From positions 620,001-684,000 of the forward strand of contig NZ_CP095045.1 in assembly GCF_022919155.1 (NCBI RefSeq): a stretch of DNA of 64,000 bases, written 5' to 3'. The translations under genes and the position numbers were made by a program. The stretch comes from Leucobacter allii. GTDB lineage: Bacteria; Actinomycetota; Actinomycetes; Actinomycetales; Microbacteriaceae. Positions 37,073 through 45,805 of this stretch are shown one piece after another (the first letter of the stretch is position 1; every line of letters begins with the position of its first letter). Under the pieces are notes generated by a model. That model had not been told where the DNA came from. It saw nothing but the letters and a program-made list of their open reading frames with translations, and ran no database searches.

Positions 37073-38671
37073 TCAGTCGAACTCGGCGAGCCGCAGCTGC
37101 AGCCAGAGCGCGAGGGTGCGATCCGGGTCGTCGAGGTCGAGGCGGAGCCGGTCGACCGCCTGGCGGATCCGGTAGCGCACCGTCTGCTCGTGCACTCGCA
37201 GGCGCTCGGCGACGCGGGGCGCGCTGCCGCGCTCCTCGAGCCAGGCGAGCAGGGTCGCGCGCGTCTCGCGCTCCGCGTCGTCGAGGAGCTGCGCGGTCTC
37301 GGGGAGCCGCAGTTCCCCGGACCGCAGCGCCTCGGCGCACGCGCGGAGGACGAGCTGCGGCTGCACGTCCTCCGGCGTCGCCACGGGGAGGCCCAGCGCC
37401 CGCGCGCTCTCGGCGACGCGGACGGCGCGCTCGTACTCCTCGACCAGGGAGGAGCCCGGCCGCCTCGGCAGGCTCATGCCGCAGGAGGACGCGCCGCCCG
37501 CGAGCCGCTCGAGCTCGGGGAGCAGCCGCTCGAGGGAGCGGACGACCGCGTCGGCCGCGCGGCTCGGAACCAGGGCGACGACCTTGCCCGCCATCGTGCT
37601 GCAGACGCTGCCGGGGAAGTAGACCGCGAGGTGGCGCGCGGCGGCCGTGCGCAGCTCCCCGAGGTCGCCTTCGGCGCGCGCGCCGCTGTCGATCGCCAGT
37701 ACGAGGCACGACTGCTCGGGGCGGAGACCGAGCACGGTCGCGTCGTTCTCGTGCGGGGTGCCCGAGAGCAGGCGCCGCAGCGCCGTCTCCTTCGACCGCT
37801 CGTCGCCGTGGTCGAAGCGCCAGGCGTCCACGATGTACCCCGCGGCCAGCTCGGCCGCGCTCCGGAGCGCCTCCTGCTTCTCGGGCGCGAGGGGCGCTGA
37901 GACGTCGTCCCCCTCGGGATCGATGACCCAGATCGAGCCGAGCGGGATGCTGCCGGCGCGCAGCGGGAGGGCGGCTCGCGGAGCGAACTGCCCCTCGGCG
38001 GGGAACCGGGTGATGCCCTCGGTGGCGAACATCTGCCGGTAGCGGACCTCGTTGAGCGGGCCGTCGGGGGTGCGCCGGGTGAGGATGCCGTTCGCGCGGA
38101 GGCTGTCGATCGCCTGGCCGGGCAGCGCCGAGTAGGCGAGGATGTTGCGCCGGTGGTCCTCGATCGCGACCGATCCGCGGAAGGCCTGGGCGACCGCGTT
38201 GGCGAGGGCGAAGAGCCGGTCTCCCGAATTGGTGCCCAGCTGGAGGCCGGTGCCGTGCTCGCCGAGGAGCCGGCTCACGAGGGCGTCGAACTCCCGCCAG
38301 CCGACGGCGGGGGAGAGGCCGAGCAGCTGGAGCTCGTGATGCGCGCAGGCGGCGATGAGGCCGGCTCCCTCCGCGCCCTCGACGGAGCGGGCGACGATGC
38401 CGCTCGCCCGGGCGGCGCGCAGTCGCGCGCAGAGGGCGTCCAGCCGCTCGGGCCCGAGTTCCGCGTGCGCCGTGAGGATGACGAGCTGGCCGGTGAGCTG
38501 CTGCGCGCCGAGATCGGAGTCGTAGTAGGCGAGGCCGAGCATCGGCGCGGGCCGCGGTGCGGCGTGCGCGACGGTCAGCACGCCGGCGCCGAGCTGCTCG
38601 ACGAGCACGCGCAGGGGGAGCCCGTTCGAGATGGGATCGATCAGTGTGCTTTGCGATCTCGATAACCCCAT
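37073..38671 (-). CDS. PucR family transcriptional regulator
   Basis: A 532-residue activator of the PucR/CdaR type. The N-terminal PucR domain is LPLRVLVEQLGAGVLTVAHA. A GGDEF-like or GAF-like middle follows, and the C-terminal helix-turn-helix is LLAWLEERGSAPRVAERLRV then 'HEQTVRYRIRQAVDRL'. PucR proteins control purine, amino-acid or amine catabolism. It is divergent from the lysA-like decarboxylase and its ABC importer, across an inverted repeat, so it probably controls them. ATG at 38671; a TTG two codons upstream is possible. Confidence 0.88.
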   Translation of the reverse strand: MGLSRSQSTLIDPISNGLPLRVLVEQLGAGVLTVAHAAPRPAPMLGLAYYDSDLGAQQLTGQLVILTAHAELGPERLDALCARLRAARASGIVARSVEGAEGAGLIAACAHHELQLLGLSPAVGWREFDALVSRLLGEHGTGLQLGTNSGDRLFALANAVAQAFRGSVAIEDHRRNILAYSALPGQAIDSLRANGILTRRTPDGPLNEVRYRQMFATEGITRFPAEGQFAPRAALPLRAGSIPLGSIWVIDPEGDDVSAPLAPEKQEALRSAAELAAGYIVDAWRFDHGDERSKETALRRLLSGTPHENDATVLGLRPEQSCLVLAIDSGARAEGDLGELRTAAARHLAVYFPGSVCSTMAGKVVALVPSRAADAVVRSLERLLPELERLAGGASSCGMSLPRRPGSSLVEEYERAVRVAESARALGLPVATPEDVQPQLVLRACAEALRSGELRLPETAQLLDDAERETRATLLAWLEERGSAPRVAERLRVHEQTVRYRIRQAVDRLRLDLDDPDRTLALWLQLRLAEFD

Positions 38672-38693
38672 GCGCAAAGATTATCGAAATCGC
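38653..38693. promoter_or_regulatory. Inverted repeat at the pucR start, candidate PucR operator
   Basis: GCGATCTCGATAA (38653-38665) and TTATCGAAATCGC (38681-38693) are inverted copies matching at 12 of 13 positions, 15 nt apart. The left arm lies in the first codons of pucR and the right arm is 62 nt before the lysA-like start, a good place for autorepression or divergent control. Confidence 0.6.
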
Positions 38694-38754
38694 GCACGGT
38701 CTGGGAGATGGCGTTTTCTACAGTCGAGTGAGACGACGACGAAGGAGTACTCAC

Positions 38755-40053
38755 GTGGCAGCAAGCGGGTTCTACGATCCCCGACTCGAGCGGATCTTCC
38801 CCCCGAACGCGGCGGTGCGCTCGGACGGCGCGCTCGAGATCGGCGGCTGCGCGCTGCCCGAGCTCGCCGCGGAGTACGGGACCCCGCTGTACGTGATCGA
38901 CGAGCAGGGGCTCAGGGACCGCATGCGCGCCTACCGCGACGGGCTCGCGGAGCGCTGGCCGAACAGCCAGGTCGCGTTCGCCTCGAAGTCCTTCCCGGTG
39001 CTGGCGGCCTATGCGATCGCCGCCGCTGAAGGGCTCGCGATCGACGTCGCGGGCGCCGGGGAACTGCTGCTCGCCCTCGAGTCCGGCGCGCCGCCCGAGC
39101 TCATCCATCTGCACGGCAACGCGAAGAGCTCCGAGGAGCTCGCGCTCGCGGTCGACGCCGGGATCGGCACGATCGTGCTCGACGGCGAGGCCGACGTCGA
39201 GCGCCTCGACGCCCTGCTCACCCGGCCGCAGGACGTGCTCGTGCGCATCATCCCCGGTGTCGATCCGCGGGTGCCGAAGGCGATCTCCACGGGCGGGGCC
39301 GGCTCCAAATTCGGCCTGCCGATCCCGCAGGCGCGGCAGCTCATCGAGCGGCTCGCCGCGCACCCGTACCTCAACGTGGTCGGCCTGCACCTGCACATCG
39401 GTTCGCAGGTGCTCGAGGTCGAGCCCTTCGTGCGGGCGGTCGAGGCGGTGCGGGAGCTCGGCGAGTTCCCCGTCTACAACATCGGCGGCGGGCTCGGCGT
39501 CGACTACCACCTGCGGCACCGGGCGCCGAGCCTCGACGCGTACCTCGACGCCATCACGGCGGCCGCGCGACGCGTGCTGCCCGCCGGGAGCCGGCTCGTC
39601 ATCGAGCCCGGCCGCTCGCTCGTCGCCCGCAGCGGCGTCACCGCCTACCGCGTCAACAACGTCAAGCGCACCGGGGCGACCTTCGTCGCCGTCGACGGCG
39701 GGCTCGCCGACCAGCTCAACGTCGCGCTCATGGACATGGAGTTCACCCCCATCGTCGCCGATCGCGCCGACGCCGTGCCCGACACGACCGCGCAGCTCGT
39801 CGGCCGCCAGTGCGAGTCCGGCGACCTGCTGGTGGACGGCGCCACGCTCGCGGCCCCCGCCGCGGGCGATACCATCGTGCTCGCCGCGACCGGCGCGTAC
39901 GGCTACACGCTGTCCAACAATTACAACGGCGCGCTCAAGCCCGCCGTCGTGTTCTGCCGCGACGGCGCCAGTCGCCTCGCGGTGCGCCGGCAGAGCTACG
40001 CCGAGTTCCTCGGCCACCACGTCGGCCCCTCCGAGCAGGCCTGGGCCTGCTGA
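38755..40053 (+). CDS. lysA: Diaminopimelate decarboxylase-type PLP enzyme
   Basis: A 432-residue fold-III PLP decarboxylase. The PLP lysine is in VAFASKSFPVL, the phosphate-binding glycines in NIGGGLGVDYH, and the active-site Cys in GRQCESGDLL, the CESxD signature of LysA. It would convert meso-diaminopimelate to lysine. The setting (a PucR regulator and an amino-acid importer) is unusual for lysine biosynthesis, so a catabolic substrate or regulated amine formation is possible. GTG start with GAAGGAG upstream. Confidence 0.8.
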   Translation: MAASGFYDPRLERIFPPNAAVRSDGALEIGGCALPELAAEYGTPLYVIDEQGLRDRMRAYRDGLAERWPNSQVAFASKSFPVLAAYAIAAAEGLAIDVAGAGELLLALESGAPPELIHLHGNAKSSEELALAVDAGIGTIVLDGEADVERLDALLTRPQDVLVRIIPGVDPRVPKAISTGGAGSKFGLPIPQARQLIERLAAHPYLNVVGLHLHIGSQVLEVEPFVRAVEAVRELGEFPVYNIGGGLGVDYHLRHRAPSLDAYLDAITAAARRVLPAGSRLVIEPGRSLVARSGVTAYRVNNVKRTGATFVAVDGGLADQLNVALMDMEFTPIVADRADAVPDTTAQLVGRQCESGDLLVDGATLAAPAAGDTIVLAATGAYGYTLSNNYNGALKPAVVFCRDGASRLAVRRQSYAEFLGHHVGPSEQAWAC

Positions 40054-40094
40054 CCCGATCACCATCCGCCCATTCCCCAAGGAAGAGGAACCCC

Positions 40095-41027
40095 ATGAAG
40101 AAGCTCATCCGTATCTCGGCCGGCGCCGCGCTCGCCGCCATGCTCGGTCTCACCGCCTGCGCGAGCGGCGGCGACGCCTCAGCCTCCGCGGGCGAGGAGC
40201 CCGCCGCGCAGCTCACCTCCGGCGTCGACGAGGCCGCCGAGGCGGCGCTCCCGGACGCGATCCGCGATGCCGGCGTGATCCGTGCGGCCGCGGGGATCCC
40301 CTACCCGCCGTTCATCCTCCTCGAGGGTGAGCGCCAGGTGGGGCTCGATCCCGACCTCGCGCAGGCTCTCGGCGAGAAGCTCGGCGTCGAGTTCGAGATC
40401 TCGCACCAGGCCTTCGAGACCGTGATCCCCGCGCTCCAGGCGAAGAAGTTCGACATCATCATGTCGGGCATGAACGACACGATCGAGCGCGAGGAGACCC
40501 TCAACTTCATCGAGGAGATCTACGCGGGCTTCACGATCGTCGTGAAGGCCGGCAACCCCGAGGGGATCACGGGACTCGACGATCTCTGCGGGCACCCGGT
40601 CGCCGTGCAGAAGGCGAGCGCGCAGCTCGAGATGCTCACCGAACTCGCGGAGCAGTGCGCGGCCGACGGCGCGGGCGAACTCGTGATCCAGCAGCTGCCC
40701 ACCGCGCAGGACCCGCAGACTGCGCTCAAGGCCGGCCGCGTGGTCGCCTACCCCGTGGATGCGCCGGTCGCCGCCTACACGGTCGCCACCGCGGGTGACG
40801 GCAAGGACTTCGAGATGATCGAGGATCCCGAGTTCCCCGCCGGCGTCAACCCCGTCTACACGGGCATCGGCACGCTCAAGGAAAACACCGAGCTCACCGA
40901 GGCGCTGCGCCTCGCCCTGCAGGCGCTCATCGACGAGGGCGTGTACCAGGAGATCCTCGACACCCACAACCTCGGCGCCTTCGCGACCGAGGAGGCGATC
41001 GTCAACGGCGCCGCACAGGAGGGATAG
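40095..41027 (+). CDS. Amino-acid ABC transporter substrate-binding lipoprotein
   Basis: A 310-residue family-3 solute-binding protein. The N-terminus 'MKKLIRISAGAALAAMLGLT' then ACAS forms a lipoprotein signal with the lipobox LTAC. The binding fold follows ('IPYPPFILLEGERQVGLDPD', 'FDIIMSGMNDTIEREETLNF'). It delivers a polar amino acid or amine to the permease and ATPase encoded next. The start 42 nt after the decarboxylase stop follows GGAAGAGGAA. Confidence 0.92.
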   Translation: MKKLIRISAGAALAAMLGLTACASGGDASASAGEEPAAQLTSGVDEAAEAALPDAIRDAGVIRAAAGIPYPPFILLEGERQVGLDPDLAQALGEKLGVEFEISHQAFETVIPALQAKKFDIIMSGMNDTIEREETLNFIEEIYAGFTIVVKAGNPEGITGLDDLCGHPVAVQKASAQLEMLTELAEQCAADGAGELVIQQLPTAQDPQTALKAGRVVAYPVDAPVAAYTVATAGDGKDFEMIEDPEFPAGVNPVYTGIGTLKENTELTEALRLALQALIDEGVYQEILDTHNLGAFATEEAIVNGAAQEG

Positions 41028-41034
41028 GACCATC

Positions 41035-41997
41035 ATGAGCACCACGACCGTGACGGCGCCGGAGCGGGATCGGAGCTTCGACATCGAAGCCCGCCCGCTG
41101 CGGCGGCCGGGGCGCTGGATCTGGGCGATCGTCCTGATCCTCCTCGCCGCCTGGTTCGTCCAGGCGCTGTGGACCAACCGCAACATCGACTACGCGGTGG
41201 TCGGCCAGTACCTCTTCAATCCCGAGATCGTCGCGGGCGTCGGCATGACCCTCCTCATCACCGCGATCTCGATGCTCATCTCGACCGTGCTCGCCGTGAT
41301 CCTCGCCGCGATGCGGCTCTCGGGCAACCCGGTCGCGGTCGCGTTCTCCTCCTTCTACGTCTGGCTGTTCCGGGGCACGCCGCTGCTTGTGCAGATCGTG
41401 ATCTGGGGGTACTTCGGACTCATCTTCGAGAAGATCACGCTCGGGATCCCCTTCACCGACGTCGTGTTCTGGGAGGTGGACACGAACGTGCTGCTCACCG
41501 CCTTCGTGGCCGGCATCATCGCGCTGACGCTCAACGAGGCCGCGTACTCGGCCGAGATCGTGCGCTCCGGGATGCTGTCCGTCGACGCCGGGCAGCAGGA
41601 GGCCGCCGCGTCGCTCGGCATGAGCCCGTTCCACACCTTCGTGCGGATCCTGCTGCCGCAGGCCATGCGCGTCATCATCCCCCCTCTCGGCAACGAGCTG
41701 ATCTCGATGATCAAGAACACCTCGCTGCTCTCGCTCATCGCCGTCATGGAGGTCTACACCCGCGCCACGCAGATCTCGGCGCAGAACCTCAAGCAGGTGG
41801 AACTGCTCATCGTCGTGAGCATCTGGTACCTCGTCATCGTGTCGATCCTGTCGGTGCCGCAGCACTATCTCGAGCGCTACTTCGGCCGGGGCGTGGAGCG
41901 CAACGCGCCCGCCACTCCGCTGCAGAAAGCGCGCGAGATGACCGGAGCGATCGCCCTGCAGCTGCAGGGCCGGAAGAAGGGAGCCGGCCGTGGCTGA
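41035..41997 (+). CDS. Amino-acid ABC transporter permease (HisM/GlnP type)
   Basis: A 320-residue membrane subunit with about six hydrophobic segments. The EAA loop that docks on the ATPase reads [20 protein letters not shown] and continues [10 protein letters not shown]. An N-terminal cytoplasmic stretch of about 30 residues and a long C-terminal tail are present. The gene starts 7 nt after the binding-protein stop and overlaps the ATPase start by 8 nt. It probably works as a homodimer since only one permease gene is present. Confidence 0.93.
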   Translation: MSTTTVTAPERDRSFDIEARPLRRPGRWIWAIVLILLAAWFVQALWTNRNIDYAVVGQYLFNPEIVAGVGMTLLITAISMLISTVLAVILAAMRLSGNPVAVAFSSFYVWLFRGTPLLVQIVIWGYFGLIFEKITLGIPFTDVVFWEVDTNVLLTAFVAGIIALTLNEAAYSAEIVRSGMLSVDAGQQEAAASLGMSPFHTFVRILLPQAMRVIIPPLGNELISMIKNTSLLSLIAVMEVYTRATQISAQNLKQVELLIVVSIWYLVIVSILSVPQHYLERYFGRGVERNAPATPLQKAREMTGAIALQLQGRKKGAGRG

Positions 41998-42766
41998 GCT
42001 CAGCGACGACGCCCTCGTGCAGCTGCGGGGCGTGCGCAAGCACTTCGGCAGTCTCGAGGTGCTGCAGGGCATCTCGATGGACGTGCACGCGGGGCAGGTG
42101 ACGGTGCTGCTCGGCCCGTCCGGATCCGGCAAATCCACGCTGCTGCGCTGCATCAACCACCTCGAGACCATCGACGGCGGACGCATCACCGTCGACGGCG
42201 AGGTGGTGGGGTACCGGGAGCACGGCGGCCGCATGCACGAGATGCACCCGCGAGAGGTCGCGAAACAGCGGCGCTCCATCGGGATGGTGTTCCAGCGCTT
42301 CAACCTCTTCCCCCACAAGACCGCCCTCGAGAACATCGTCGAGGCTCCCATGGTGGTCTCGCGGCGCAGCCGCGCGGACGCGGTGGCCGAGGCGCACGCG
42401 CTGCTGCGCCGCGTCGGGCTCGATGCCTGGGCGGATCACTACCCGTCGCAGCTCTCCGGCGGGCAGCAGCAGCGTATCGCGATCGCGCGGGCGCTCGCCA
42501 TGAAGCCGAAGCTCATGCTCTTCGACGAGCCGACCTCGGCGCTCGACCCCGAGCTGGTGGGCGAGGTGCTCGATGTGATGCAGGAGCTCGCGGAGGAGGG
42601 GATGACGATGATCGTGGTGACGCACGAGATCGGTTTCGCCCGCGAGGTCGCCGACCAGGTCGTCTTCATGGACGGCGGCGTGGTGGTCGAGAGCGGCGCG
42701 CCCGAGGCCGTCATCGACGACCCGCAGCAGGAGCGCACGCGGGGATTCCTGCAGAGCGTGCTGTAG
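41990..42766 (+). CDS. Amino-acid ABC transporter ATP-binding protein (GlnQ type)
   Basis: A 258-residue ABC ATPase. Walker A is [15 protein letters not shown] near residue 45, the signature [17 protein letters not shown] and Walker [15 protein letters not shown]. It closely matches the polar amino-acid (PAAT) subfamily. It completes the operon decarboxylase, binding protein, permease, ATPase. Start is GTG at 41990. Confidence 0.95.
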   Translation: MAELSDDALVQLRGVRKHFGSLEVLQGISMDVHAGQVTVLLGPSGSGKSTLLRCINHLETIDGGRITVDGEVVGYREHGGRMHEMHPREVAKQRRSIGMVFQRFNLFPHKTALENIVEAPMVVSRRSRADAVAEAHALLRRVGLDAWADHYPSQLSGGQQQRIAIARALAMKPKLMLFDEPTSALDPELVGEVLDVMQELAEEGMTMIVVTHEIGFAREVADQVVFMDGGVVVESGAPEAVIDDPQQERTRGFLQSVL

Positions 42767-42778
42767 GGGTGCTGCCGG

Positions 42779-42841
42779 GTGCCGTGTGCCGTGTGCCGTG
42801 TGCCATGTGCCGGGTGGCGGGTGCCGGGTGGCGGGTGCCGG
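42779..42841 (+). repeat. GTGCCGN heptamer tandem array, 9 copies
   Basis: Nine adjacent 7-bp units, GTGCCGT x3, GTGCCAT, then alternating GTGCCGG and GTGGCGG, fill 42779-42841 between the ABC operon and ybaK. A related array stands in inverse orientation at 52391-52439. Confidence 0.92.
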
Positions 42842-42917
42842 GAATGCCCAGGATACCCTGCGCGGTTGTACCCCGAGGCGGCGGAGGGACGAGCGGACCG
42901 CCGGGATCGGAGGAACC

Positions 42918-43394
42918 ATGGCGGAGCCGGCGGACCGGGAGGCATGGGCCGCAGGGCACGCGGCCGCGGAGGCCGACGCGCGGGCGCGCGGCCTCGCCGT
43001 CGAGTTCGTGCCGCGGACCCCGGGGGAGCGGCCCGCTCCGATCGACGGGGTGGAGCCGGTGAAGACGATCGTCGTGCAGCGACGCGACGGCTACGTGCTG
43101 GTGCTCGCACCGCTCGCCGAGCAGTTCTCGTGGGCGAAGCTCCGCGCACTCCTCGGTGCGAACCGGCTCTCGCTGCCCGACCCGGCCGGGGCGCTCGCCG
43201 CCACCGGCTACGCGCGCGGCACCATCTCGCCGCTCGGCGCCCGCGGCGACTGGCCCGTGGTGATGGACGCCCGGCTCGGCGGCGCGCGCATCGTCATCGG
43301 ATCGGGCAGCCCGGAGGCCGGCGCGATCGTCGACGCCGATGAACTCGCCCGGGCGTACGCGGCCACCGTGGCCGACCTCGGCGCCGATTCATGA
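42918..43394 (+). CDS. YbaK/ProX-family aminoacyl-tRNA deacylase
   Basis: A 158-residue protein of the YbaK/prolyl-tRNA editing fold. It has the substrate-site lysine in VKTIVVQRRDGYVLVLAPL, a GYARGTISPLG segment, and the C-terminal VIGSGSPEAGAIVDADEL. Family members remove wrong amino acids from tRNA, commonly Cys or Ala from tRNA-Pro. It lies about 145 bp upstream of a tRNA-Pro gene on the same strand, which suits that role. ATG with CGGAGGA 5 nt upstream. Confidence 0.85.
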   Translation: MAEPADREAWAAGHAAAEADARARGLAVEFVPRTPGERPAPIDGVEPVKTIVVQRRDGYVLVLAPLAEQFSWAKLRALLGANRLSLPDPAGALAATGYARGTISPLGARGDWPVVMDARLGGARIVIGSGSPEAGAIVDADELARAYAATVADLGADS

Positions 43395-43477
43395 GGCGAC
43401 GCCGAGGTTCCCCGGGCCTCCCGAGGCGTCGCGGCGCGAATCTCGCCGGATGGTCATTTCGGGGTCCCGAATATGGG

Positions 43478-43483
43478 TAAGAT
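43478..43483 (+). promoter_or_regulatory. Candidate -10 box for tRNA-Pro
   Basis: TAAGAT in the context GGGTAAGATAG stands 55 nt before the tRNA. No good -35 is visible 17 nt upstream, so this is a weak call. Confidence 0.35.
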
Positions 43484-43538
43484 AGAGGGGTTGCCACGAC
43501 GGGAACGGTTCTTCGGAGCCGGGGCCGCGCGGAGACAA

Positions 43539-43615
<77 letters not shown>

Positions 43616-43652
43616 AAAAATCGCGGAAACTCAACGGTTTCCGCGATTTTTT
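43616..43652 (+). terminator. Terminator directly behind tRNA-Pro (element-borne)
   Basis: AAAAATCGCGGAAAC (43616-43630), a 6-nt loop and a perfectly complementary arm ending in a T-run (43637-43652). It lies just inside the island, so the island brings its own terminator for the tRNA it uses. Confidence 0.9.
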
Positions 43653-43824
43653 CGTAGGTGAGATTTGAACCGACCATCACAAACCCATCTCTTATTCGAG
43701 GTTCGGCTCGGCTCTTGGGGCGTTCTGAGCGTCGCTGCAGGACCTTCTTTTCGCTCTCATCTGGTGCTCACGAGACCTTCCCGGTTGTTCAGGGTTGAAG
43801 GCTCGACAGGCTCACCTGGTTCGT

Positions 43825-44058
43825 ATGGACACCGCAGCTGGACCCAACCCATGGGGTCTCGAGCCATTGCTCGATGTGCAGGAGCTGGCCGACTATCTCG
43901 GCATTCCTGTCTCGACAATCTACGACTGGCGCACCCGCGGCCTCGGTCCGCCCGCCTACCGTTTTGGCAAGCATCTCAAATTCGCAGTCGGCGATGTGCG
44001 CAACTGGGTCGAGCAGCAGCGCGACGGCGTTCAGACCTCCCCGCGCGACGGGAGGTGA
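43825..44058 (+). CDS. Excisionase-like helix-turn-helix protein
   Basis: A 77-residue protein with a MerR/AlpA-type winged helix-turn-helix: 'LLDVQELADYLGIPVSTIYD' followed by WRTRGLGPPAYRFGKHLKFA. Such proteins act as recombination directionality factors or local regulators beside tyrosine integrases. ATG at 43825; the frame extends to a TTG at 43795 but without need. It ends 4 nt before the integrase start. Confidence 0.85.
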   Translation: MDTAAGPNPWGLEPLLDVQELADYLGIPVSTIYDWRTRGLGPPAYRFGKHLKFAVGDVRNWVEQQRDGVQTSPRDGR

Positions 44059-44062
44059 CGGG

Positions 44063-45238
44063 ATGAGCCGCCCACGCCTCACCATCGGCACATTCGGCAC
44101 GATCGGGTTCCAGACCGCGTCAAACGGCCGCGTGACCGCCCGCGCGAGGTATCGCGACTGGGACGGGAAGTCACGGCTCGTGCAAGCCACCGGCGACACG
44201 AGGCGCGCCGCCGAGCAAAGGCTGAAAGCGAAGCTTGCCGAGCGCACGCTCTACCAGCCCGCAGGCATTGGGCTTACTGCCGACAGTCCGTTCCCCGACC
44301 TGGTGGCGTACTGGCTTGAAGATCTCGATCTTGAAGACCGGCTCTCGACCACCACCCGACAGCTGTACGAACGCAACATGCGCACGCTCGTGATGCCCGC
44401 GTTCAAAGACCTCACGCTGCGCGAGATCGGCGTGGCGTGCTGCGACCACTTCTTGAAGCAGCTTGCGAAGCAAAGCTACAACCGTGCCAAGCAGGCCCGG
44501 GTGGCATTGCGGCTTGCGCTCGGGCTCGCGGTGCGGCACGAGGTGCTGCCGCGCAACCCGATGGATCATGTCTCGCGGCTCCGGAAACCCCCGACGACAC
44601 CGAACGCGCTCACCCCCTCCGAGGTGAACGCGATCCGCACCGCGATCGCGTTCTGGGAGACCGGGCTCTCACCCTCCGGCCCGAAACCGGACGGGCAGCT
44701 CGGCGCGATCGTCGAGGTGATGCTCGGCACGTCAGCCCGCATCGGCGAGGTACTCGCGATCCGCCGCCGCGATATCGACATCGTGAGCGCCCCGCCGTCG
44801 ATTCGCATCAGCGGCACCATCGTCGCGCACCGCGGCGAACCGACCCAGCGGCAGGATCATCCCAAGACCGCGAAGTCCAGACGCACCGTCGCACTCCCCG
44901 CGTTCGCTGCCGAGGCGGTGCGGCGAAGGCTCGCCCGCCGTGATGATGCCTCGCTTGATGCACTGTTGTTCTGCAATCGTGACGGTGGACCGCTGACGAC
45001 GAACAACGTGCGCAGGCAGCTTCGGCACGTGCTCGACCTCGCGGACATCGAGGGCGTCACGCCGCACATGTTTCGTCGAACGGTTGCCACTGCAATCAGC
45101 AATGAGGCTGGCGTCGATCTTGCCGCCGAGCTACTCGGACATACGGACCCGGCGATTACGGTGCAGCATTACATCCGCCGCAACGAGATGGTGAACCCTG
45201 CGACCGCCAAAATGCTCGACCGCGTCTTCGGGAAGTAA
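44063..45238 (+). CDS. int: Tyrosine recombinase (integrase of the island)
   Basis: A 391-residue phage-type integrase. An N-terminal arm-binding region (RARYRDWDGKSRLVQATGDT) is followed by a core-binding domain and the catalytic domain. Catalytic residues are visible as Arg in GTSARIGEVLAIRR, His-x-x-Arg in THMFRRTVAT-like PHMFRRTVAT, His in LLGHTDPAIT and the nucleophile Tyr in VQHYIRRN. ATG at 44063 follows GGGAGGTGACGGG. Its position just inside attL fits integration into tRNA-Pro. Confidence 0.93.
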   Translation: MSRPRLTIGTFGTIGFQTASNGRVTARARYRDWDGKSRLVQATGDTRRAAEQRLKAKLAERTLYQPAGIGLTADSPFPDLVAYWLEDLDLEDRLSTTTRQLYERNMRTLVMPAFKDLTLREIGVACCDHFLKQLAKQSYNRAKQARVALRLALGLAVRHEVLPRNPMDHVSRLRKPPTTPNALTPSEVNAIRTAIAFWETGLSPSGPKPDGQLGAIVEVMLGTSARIGEVLAIRRRDIDIVSAPPSIRISGTIVAHRGEPTQRQDHPKTAKSRRTVALPAFAAEAVRRRLARRDDASLDALLFCNRDGGPLTTNNVRRQLRHVLDLADIEGVTPHMFRRTVATAISNEAGVDLAAELLGHTDPAITVQHYIRRNEMVNPATAKMLDRVFGK

Positions 45239-45805
45239 CTGCGATGCCGCCGTTGATTGGGAGGCAACTTTGACGTACGTTAACCATATAGACATCGCGC
45301 TCGAAGTTGCGCTTCCAAGCCTCGTGTACGCATCCGGTGCGGCTTGACGGTCACGCAAATTTTGCGGCACAGTGACCGGAGTTCCAGGTCCCGCCGAATC
45401 GGCGGGACCGTTGAATCCGCAGAATGAACGTTCGTGCTGGTTTTGCACGACGGGTTGGTGGTGAGCGAGTCCGTGGCTTCCGCGTGCCTAGTCGCCCAGT
45501 TCAGAGCCAGCTCGAGCACACAAGAGTTCAACCTGGGCATGACAGGCTCCTCTCACCGATACTCATTCCAATGAGTAGGTGCACACCATCTCCCAAGGTG
45601 CCAATCATCCGTCGGTACCTCCCTTCGAATTACCGCTCCCAAAGCTGCCACGCCTCTGGCAGATCGAGGGTAGTGTTCAGATCAGTCGGATCCGGAAGAT
45701 GGATGTCAGTGCTGTGTGAGATCCTCGCTCTAGATTGCGGAGGGCACCTCCGCGCAGCGAATGGGCGTCGTCCTCGGGCGTGGACCGAAGCGAGGGAACT
45801 GGGTG
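45239..45805 (+). other. Island intergenic region with a strong hairpin, no gene
   Basis: 567 bp between integrase and the HEPN-type gene. I see no convincing coding frame. A perfect 10-bp stem GGTCCCGCCG/CGGCGGGACC with an AAT loop lies at 45387-45409, with no T-run after it, so it may be a terminator, an RNA structure or a protein site. The promoter of the following gene must be here. Confidence 0.6.

Noticed and set aside
42779..42841. Possible CRISPR or REP element
   Set aside because: Units of 7 bp are directly adjacent with no spacers, so it is a simple tandem array.
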